Origin: Cladocopium goreaui
Taxonomy: Eukaryota > Sar > Dinophyceae > Suessiales > Symbiodiniaceae
Assembly (NCBI GenBank): GCA_947184155.2
Contig: CAMXCT020001112.1
Coordinates: 2,172,501-2,236,500, forward strand
Direction: 5' to 3'
Length of the DNA: 64,000 nucleotides
Below, piece by piece: positions 59,601-64,000 of the stretch. Position numbers and translations under genes: made by a program. The notes beneath the pieces were generated by a model. It made no database searches and was not told where the DNA came from. It was given only the letters and a program-made list of their open reading frames with translations. Each line of letters opens with the position of its first letter. Position 1 is the first letter of the stretch.

Positions 59601-61415
59601 TCACAGTGATTGGCACCATTTTGGAGTAGGATTCCTCAGCAAATGAGCCACAGTTTTGGGTTGGTTTTACCTATCATTTCCTATAAATGTATACAGTAAA
59701 TGTCCTGCATTTGACGTAGTTTCACCATTTGCAACATATTTTCCATTAAAGCATGGTGTAGGCCTAATTGTTGGGCACCATCTTTCTATAGGTATAATGT
59801 TTATCCCATTGGTTTTCGTAACAGTTGAATGAACAACCTACTCGTAACCAAACTACCAATCATGTCATGGCGATTTGAGGTGATGCGTGTTTCGTGGCGG
59901 GCGCCAACCATCAGAAAGGCTCTGGCTACATGGTGAATTGGTTCCTTGGCGGTGAGACTTTTGGGAAAGCGAAGTGTCGCCCTGCACCATAGTGGACCAT
60001 AGCAGCATGATGATGTGCCAAGTAATCAAGAATGTGGACACCTAATGCCGACACCTTGCATCCTGCCAAGCAGTAGAAGGAAACCAGTTTTGTGTTAATT
60101 GTTGGGGCTGAAACCAGGACTGACTTTCATCCCAGGTGGCTTCCTGCAGCCTGGCAGAAAGAACTCATTGAAAGGACTGGATCAGATCCATGGAATTTCT
60201 GGATGGTTGGCCGAAGGTACAGTATTTTAATTTTTGCATTTTTTGATGCTGTTTTCTGTTGAACATGGGACTTTCTAGGCACTACAACACCTGTATTTTC
60301 CACTTTGCGGCAGGATTTGCCAACGTGGATACGTTGACCTAATGCCCTTGCGCCGTTTTGCGACGCCAGGACGAAAATCATGGAATGCCCCTTGATTGGA
60401 TTGGCGCTACCAGTGTTTATGGTTGGTAAATAGGATCACTTCATTTTACGTGTTGCAGGTGATACTGTCGCATGATGCACTCATGGTTGGGCACTGTTGA
60501 GTTGTAATTGCAGATGACATTAGATAATTTTGATAAGTTGGAATTGTGAATGATGATCGTAGGTGATCGTCACAGTGTGACTTTTGAATACTTTTCTGTT
60601 TTCAGCTGAAGGTGCGTAGTGAACATGTTCGCATGGCGTAACTGCCAGCTTCAAAAAGCTCCCAAGGCCGTGATAACACCATCGGACGGGCAGCATTTTT
60701 GGCCGCAGAGCGGGGCTGTTGGTATGGGATTATCAGGCTGAAGCTAAGGCAACTCCATCCCCCGGGACATGAATCCCTACACATGGGGCACCAAAGGAAC
60801 ATTAAACATTTGGTGTAGTGGCGATGTTTATCTCACTGGTTCCCTTGGAAGTTTTCCGGGGTTTGCCCAGCATGTTTCAACCTTTCAGCAATCATCCCAG
60901 TTCGATTGTTCGGGCGTTTGAACCCGAGTCCTGCTTGCACTCTTGATAGAGCCCAAGCCTAAGTCAGATTCCATTTTGATTCATTTGGTAGAGCAACTGA
61001 GTCCAAAATTGGTAATTAATTTCAGGCCACATCCAAGCTAATGGTCAAGTGGATGCAGTTGGACAGGGCTTGCTTCCGAACACATGGTGACACATGCTAT
61101 ACATGGCTCAGCATTGGCTAAAAATCCAAGATCTTGGGCGCACCTGAGCACATCCGTATCTGCCACTATGTGCTCCAATATATTAACATCCAGATATTGA
61201 TATCCCATGGTATTTCCACTATTCCATCAATATCCCACCAATATAATCAGTCAAATTTGGGTGGTACGCACACGCACACACATATACAATTATCTATATA
61301 TAGTGTATATAACCCAATGATTTGCGGCTTATTTGTTTTATCCATTGATCGATGGCATCCTCCCGTGGCTTCCCAGGTTTGGCACTTCGTGCACCACCGA
61401 CCCTTCCTTCAGTAG
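49876..61415 (+). CDS. Gene 2: NAD(P)/FAD-dependent oxidoreductase (NDH-2-like), multi-exon
   Basis: Inferred exons: 49876-50002, 50489-50553, 51704-51782, 52442-52456, 52853-52920, 54126-54143, 54772-54799, 55372-55428, 55684-55756, 57064-57104, 57890-57974, 58695-58741, 59025-59099, 59360-59414, 59880-59940, 60136-about 60216, and 61377-61415 (TAG stop). The NAD(P)H Rossmann loop is [33 protein letters not shown] follows, then [18 protein letters not shown], and the second dinucleotide motif [13 protein letters not shown]-terminal motifs are [28 protein letters not shown] and WHFVHH. This is the pyridine nucleotide-disulfide / type II NADH dehydrogenase superfamily: FAD-linked oxidation of NAD(P)H, electron acceptor unknown. 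The usual N-terminal FAD-binding GxGxxG was not found. The join between the last two exons is unresolved. Confidence 0.8.
50489..50553 (+). CDS. Gene 2 exon before the Rossmann motif (tentative)
   Basis: Acceptor TTCGAG|GTG. Encodes [23 protein letters not shown] donor (GCCAG|GCTTGG) splices in phase to the Rossmann exon, giving [13 protein letters not shown]. The alternative is read-through to a TGA at about 50577, making this the end of another gene. AGGC occurs at both borders of the following intron. Confidence 0.5.
51704..51782 (+). CDS. Gene 2 exon: NAD(P)H-binding Rossmann motif
   Basis: Acceptor CTTGCAG|GCG. Encodes [20 protein letters not shown] followed by QTLGRK. The G-x-G-x-x-G and the following acidic residue are those of the pyridine nucleotide-disulfide oxidoreductase NAD(P)H domain. 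Inferred GA donor (CGAAAG|GATCCC), chosen because it joins the downstream microexon at the length I expect for the family. Confidence 0.75.
51980..52090. mobile_element. Family B element in gene 2 intron
   Basis: CTGGTTGGTTTGGAACATGA to TACCACCAACCAG, with CCCAACTCACGAACTCATAT then TTTTCAGAGGGG. Lies between exons 51704-51782 and 52442-52456. The 5' end lacks one GGTG unit. Confidence 0.8.
52442..52456 (+). CDS. Gene 2 15-nt microexon
   Basis: Five codons (LQLTI) between a pyrimidine-rich acceptor (TTTTTTCCTCAG) and a GT donor (ATC|GTCGCT). Including it gives [17 protein letters not shown], the expected beta strand after the Rossmann helix. Without it the strand would be missing. Confidence 0.55.
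52853..52920 (+). CDS. Gene 2 exon: LPRCLG segment
   Basis: Acceptor GCTGCAG|GTAG. Encodes [20 protein letters not shown] then RYM. The donor is either GA (TACAT|GAAACC), joined to 54126, or GT (GGTCGA|GTGAGT, at about 52962) joined to 54121. The first gives the more compact product expected of the family. Confidence 0.65.
53198..53310. mobile_element. Family A element beside a microsatellite
   Basis: TACCCTCTGGTTATTTAACA at left; right end TAAATAACCAGATGG runs straight into CACACA and a long (CTAT/CCAT)n array. Confidence 0.75.
53311..53728. repeat. (CTAT/CCAT/CTAC)n microsatellite in gene 2 intron
   Basis: About 420 bp of tetranucleotide repeats in blocks: CCAT, CTAT, then CTACCTAT, then CTAT. 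Within the intron between exons 52853 and 54126, bracketed by two family A copies. Confidence 0.95.
53850..53925. mobile_element. Family A left half
   Basis: TACCCTCTGGTAAATTAACA then AAAATGGCCATAGAAATAG. It lies on the far side of the CTAT array and shares the CCATAGAAATAG string with the copy at 53198-53310. Confidence 0.5.
54126..54143 (+). CDS. Gene 2 microexon (about 18 nt)
   Basis: Encodes NRVGIK when spliced. Acceptor CTGAG|G, or CCAG at 54120 if the exon starts at 54121. GT donor (ATCAA|GTATCT). The next exon then continues QVYDIKYDP, as expected for a strand in this family. Confidence 0.5.
54772..54799 (+). CDS. Gene 2 exon (28 nt)
   Basis: Acceptor CCAAAG|G. Encodes [10 protein letters not shown] together with the preceding exon. 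GT donor (GACCCC|GTGCCT), phase 0. Confidence 0.6.
55372..55428 (+). CDS. Gene 2 exon (57 nt)
   Basis: Nineteen codons: [19 protein letters not shown]. Acceptor GCCAAG|GTC, donor ACGTTT|GTTTCT. It joins to [11 protein letters not shown] without a phase break. GTTT is shared by both borders of the next intron. Confidence 0.7.
55684..55756 (+). CDS. Gene 2 exon: [11 protein letters not shown]
   Basis: Acceptor GCCGAG|GTT. Encodes [18 protein letters not shown] and a short cysteine/alanine stretch. Probable GC donor (CAGCG|GCGGCG). GGCGG is present at both ends of the following 1.3-kb intron. Confidence 0.7.
57064..57104 (+). CDS. Gene 2 exon (41 nt)
   Basis: Acceptor GCCAG|GC. Encodes [15 protein letters not shown] donor (CAGGCA|GTGGAT). 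The glycine-rich turn followed by a strand leads to the second dinucleotide-binding motif. Confidence 0.65.
57751..57864. mobile_element. Family A element in gene 2 intron
   Basis: TACCCTCCGGTAAACTAACA pairs with TGTTAGTTTACCAGAGGGTA. A short duplication of the TTTTCCAT core makes it 114 bp. It ends 25 bp before the acceptor at 57889. Confidence 0.85.
57890..57974 (+). CDS. Gene 2 exon: FAVGDC motif
   Basis: Acceptor GCCGCAG|GTC. Encodes [20 protein letters not shown] then [10 protein letters not shown](R)VFAVGD is the C-terminal FAD-contacting motif of this superfamily. GT donor (TATG|GTTCCC). A family A palindrome ends 25 bp before the acceptor. Confidence 0.75.
58695..58741 (+). CDS. Gene 2 exon (47 nt)
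   Basis: Acceptor CTGAG|GT. Encodes [15 protein letters not shown] directly after GDCNYG. GT donor (CCCAAG|GTGCGG), phase 0. Confidence 0.7.
59025..59099 (+). CDS. Gene 2 exon (75 nt)
   Basis: Acceptor CCGCAG|GTC. Encodes [17 protein letters not shown] and onward. Inferred GA donor (CCAAAG|GACGCA). It joins to [10 protein letters not shown], and AGGA is present at both intron ends. Confidence 0.65.
59360..59414 (+). CDS. Gene 2 exon: WPWGAGMF
   Basis: Acceptor CCTCAG|GAG. Encodes [21 protein letters not shown] donor (CTTG|GTCCTC) and an exact phase match to the next exon. Confidence 0.7.
59880..59940 (+). CDS. Gene 2 exon: GANHQKGSG
   Basis: Acceptor TTTGAG|GT. Encodes [20 protein letters not shown] across the two junctions. 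GT donor (AATTG|GTTCCT). The following intron is only 195 bp. Confidence 0.7.
60136..60216 (+). CDS. Gene 2 exon, 3' boundary uncertain
   Basis: Acceptor ATCCCAG|G. Encodes [14 protein letters not shown], continuing VNW. After this the frame runs on to a GT at 60217, but its phase does not match the last exon. A further microexon is therefore likely; a candidate lies just after the acceptor at about 61024 (TTTCAG|GCCACATC). Confidence 0.5.
61377..61415 (+). CDS. Gene 2 terminal exon
   Basis: Acceptor TTCCCAG|GTT. Encodes [12 protein letters not shown] and TAG. WHFVHH is, as I remember it, a C-terminal motif of the dinoflagellate members of this family. The stop overlaps a CTTCAG|TAG string that could itself be an acceptor, so the end is probable, not certain. 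Confidence 0.55.
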   Translation, partial: VWHFVHHRPFLQ

Positions 61416-61653
61416 AAAAGCACCGGCCAACCTGATGGTGACATGCCTTGTGCGACTTCGAAAACATCCAACTGGTACCACATATATATATATATATTAT
61501 AATATATATATAGCGAATCCATTTATGCAATGCAGTCTGTTTGTATGATATAGATCCACCTTCAAATTTCAGCTACGAAATGGGGAGGACTTGGGCTACA
61601 GTACAAATTGCCAGCCAGCATTTTTTTGTACAAACAGGAGGGGTTGTGCCCCC

Positions 61654-62926
61654 CATTTTGTATTTGGAATCATTTTGTAGTTGATTCCTTTCAAATCATG
61701 CATTTTCATTTTGTAGTTGTATATGTTGAGTTAGTTGAAGCATCCAACATAAAATTTCATCAGCATTTTGTAGTTGTACAAGTTGAATAGTTGAAGCATC
61801 CAACATAAAATCTCATTTGCATTTTGTAGCTGTACAGGTTGAATAGTTGAAGCATCCAACATAAAATCTCATTTGCATTCATGCTAAACATTCATTTGCA
61901 TCCAACACAAACAGATCGTGAAGCTACAGAATGCCATCTAACAAACTGCACGGGGTCAACACTTGATCCAACTAAATTCAATCATTGACAACTACAAAAT
62001 GTTCTCCGAATTTATGTTGGTCGGAACTTTGGATGGCAAAGACCCAACTACAAAATGTCATTGGGAAAAATCATGTTAGAAATTCCGACGTTCAGCTATT
62101 TTTTTGACTTCAGATGCATTGGATTTTGTAGTACTGGTTTTGAATTATTTTCCGAGCCAGAAAGAGTTATGTTCTTCATTTTGTAGCTGAAAAAAAGTAC
62201 ATGCACTTGCATTTTGTAGTTGTGCACCCTATGCATTCTGCTCTGTATCTACCAAAACCATCTGCACAACTCCTCCCCCCTTATCTGAACCCCGATTGAT
62301 ATAGAACTTGATAAAGTAAAACGTTGCAATATGTTACTGCAATGCCATTCGAAACTAGTTAGCTCGTTCCAGGATCCCCGTTTGAATTTCCACTACAGAA
62401 AGGGTGGACTTGTGATAAGTACAACCTGCTGTTTTGGGTCAATTGCAGGTTTTTAGATTGGGGTTGGTTGCCATTTTGTAGCAAACTGCACTTGGGCCAT
62501 ATCCAATTGTCATTTTGTAGTAACAGTTTTTTTTTTATTTTTGATAGTTATGTTAAAACCAAAACCCGTTTTGTAGCATTTTGGAGCTGTATGATTTGTA
62601 GTTGGTATTCCTTCTTTGTAGAAGTTGCATCTTGGATTTCAAGTTTGTAGTAAACATGCATTTATGCCGTGATGGATCGTGGCAATGTCATTTTGTAGTA
62701 ACTGAGCTTGTGTAGTGAAACTTGGGTTGGTTGCTACAAGATGGTTTGACCCGACGAGGAGGTCCTTGACTGCTGTGAGCGATCTTTACTTGACTTGAGA
62801 AGAACAATCCAATACTCATTTTGTAGCACTTGGAATCTTGAACTCTTATAGGCTTCCTCAGAAACGAATAGCCATTTTGTAGCAAAAGAAAATCTTACTT
62901 TTTGCATGAGACTATGGATTTTGTAG
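61654..62926. repeat. Cluster of the 10-mer CATTTTGTAG
   Basis: Exact plus-strand copies at 61671, 61707, 61764, 61820, 62177, 62210, 62472, 62511, 62689, 62817 and 62873; minus-strand copies at 61992 and 62048; one-mismatch variants at 61654, 62122, 62567 and 62917. The copies at 61707, 61764 and 61820 lie in a tandem repeat of 56-57 bp containing GTTGAAGCATCCAACATAAA. Starts about 240 bp after the gene 2 stop. Confidence 0.9.
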
Positions 62927-62999
62927 CCTGCTAGCTTGGGAAACTTTTCAGTACGTACAAAGAGACGGACCCAACTACATTAGGTTTATTCAAACGAGG

Positions 63000-63344
63000 A
63001 TGTTCCAGGTATTACTTTTCAACACGTTTTTTTTCATGATGGCGAAGGTCTCTATATACCACTGGCCATTTATATTTTTGCACCGCGGGATGGCATTGCA
63101 CACAGACGGCCACCGGCTGGCATTGGGAGTCCACATGTCGCATGTCCCCATCATTGGCCTGTATTGTCAGGGTCATCCAGGGTCCAATCATAAAAGAGAA
63201 GACAGCCTCAAAACGCTTCAGAGTCTAAAAAGAGAGGTTCCTTTTTTGACATACCCAAATGATGTTAGAACCTCTGTTAGAACCTCTTTGCAATTTTCGG
63301 CACAGCGACGACATCGCTCGACACAGGTCGGCATGTCGTCGTGA
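63000..63344 (+). CDS. Open frame of 114 codons, uncertain
   Basis: Contains HRGMALHTDGHRLALGVHMS and a basic C-terminal half. No domain recognised; the first 25 residues are hydrophobic/aromatic. It may be chance or part of a spliced gene. Confidence 0.2.
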   Translation: MFQVLLFNTFFFMMAKVSIYHWPFIFLHRGMALHTDGHRLALGVHMSHVPIIGLYCQGHPGSNHKREDSLKTLQSLKREVPFLTYPNDVRTSVRTSLQFSAQRRHRSTQVGMSS

Positions 63345-63702
63345 ACAGCTGCCATTCTGACCTGACAAATCCGCAACTTGTTGTCGGATAAAATGGCCAC
63401 AACTCTACAGGGACAACACAGGGACAGTTGGCAAACAGCTAACGGTTGGCAAACTGAAACTACAAGTTAGCACTGGGTTTCCACAAGACGTATGGGCCCC
63501 CGTTTTGAGTGGCACAGACAGGGAAAAAAACATGTTTGATGTTATGTTACTGTACATCATATTCCATTTGCCAATGGTTTGCCGCTTGTAGTAGTGCCAT
63601 GTAGTGGGCACAAGTACTGGTACTCACATCCTTGACGGGCCCCTATAACTTACAAACGGGCCAAAGAGGGGTATCAATGACACGGGATCACTGCCTCCAA
63701 CT

Positions 63703-63978
63703 ATGGTTAACTACCAGTTCAATGGGCCAGTAGAAGAATCAAAAACATGCAAGAACTGGGCGCAATCACAGGCAATCACTGTCGGATTTGCAACTGACGT
63801 GTTCGAATTACAAGCACGAATTGCTAGCACACGGTTTAATTACGAACATGAGATTGTAATTGCGAAAGTCATATCATATCATATCTTAACAGCGAAAGCC
63901 TTGAAATCACCTAACTGCGAAAAAGAAGGGTCTATTGCCATGGTCTGCAATTTAGCAGCTTCAAGTGACATGGTCTAG
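63703..63978 (+). CDS. Open frame of 91 codons, uncertain
   Basis: MVNYQFNGPVEESKTCKNWA followed by a helix-prone stretch ending LAASSDMV. No family recognised; may be chance. Confidence 0.2.
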   Translation: MVNYQFNGPVEESKTCKNWAQSQAITVGFATDVFELQARIASTRFNYEHEIVIAKVISYHILTAKALKSPNCEKEGSIAMVCNLAASSDMV

Positions 63979-64000
63979 AGCCTCCAGTCTACCTCCAAAC

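Noticed and set aside
1-64000. tRNA, rRNA, bacterial promoters, ribosome-binding sites, terminators or an integrated virus
   Set aside because: No cloverleaf, rRNA core sequence or viral hallmark gene was recognised by eye; the gene structure is eukaryotic with introns.

Overview
This window looks like nuclear DNA from a dinoflagellate, most likely a Symbiodiniaceae- or Polarella-like species; that is an inference from gene structure. Two plus-strand genes can be assembled from many small exons (about 15 to 300 nt) with phase-consistent joins. Exon-intron borders almost always read AG|G, and a large minority of donors are GC or GA instead of GT. Introns are long and full of palindromic MITE-like elements. 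There are no bacterial operons, and I recognised no tRNA, rRNA or CRISPR.

Layout. 0-39.8 kb is gene-poor. It holds AT-rich DNA, several families of inverted-repeat elements, an AT-rich higher-order satellite (14.45-15.28 kb), a (CATA/CACATA)n satellite (18.5-20.6 kb), a 12/24-bp coding-like repeat (22.84-23.37 kb) and scattered isolated exon candidates whose products I do not recognise. 39.9-47.36 kb is gene 1: TPR repeats followed by a bacterial-type nucleotide-sugar glycosyltransferase domain, ending at a stop codon. 48.4-49.1 kb holds two unassigned exon candidates. 49.9-61.4 kb is gene 2: an NAD(P)/FAD-dependent oxidoreductase of the pyridine nucleotide-disulfide / type II NADH dehydrogenase superfamily, in at least 17 exons, with a 15-nt microexon and probably an 18-nt one. 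61.65-62.93 kb, just downstream, is densely populated by the 10-mer CATTTTGTAG. 63-64 kb holds two open frames of uncertain status.

Mobile DNA. Family A (about 105 bp, ends TACCCTCTGGT / ACCAGAGGGTA) has about 14 near-complete copies and about a dozen fragments. Family B (about 105 bp, ends CTGGTTGGTGGTTTGG / CCACCAACCAG) has nine full copies, and each carries a fixed internal block that resembles a branch point, pyrimidine tract and CAG, that is, a ready-made 3' splice site. Family C sits inside the CATA satellite. Other palindromes occur at 12.49-13.24, 32.35, 40.72 and 43.21 kb. Several family A and B copies lie within 3-35 bp of inferred splice sites, and one intron of gene 1 is flanked by a 9-bp direct repeat, so introner-like intron gain is a plausible theme of the window.

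The two genes are not obviously linked in one pathway. Their co-orientation fits the usual unidirectional gene clusters of dinoflagellates. Exon boundaries were chosen by eye from reading frame, splice-site dinucleotides, phase and remembered family motifs. They need transcript confirmation.
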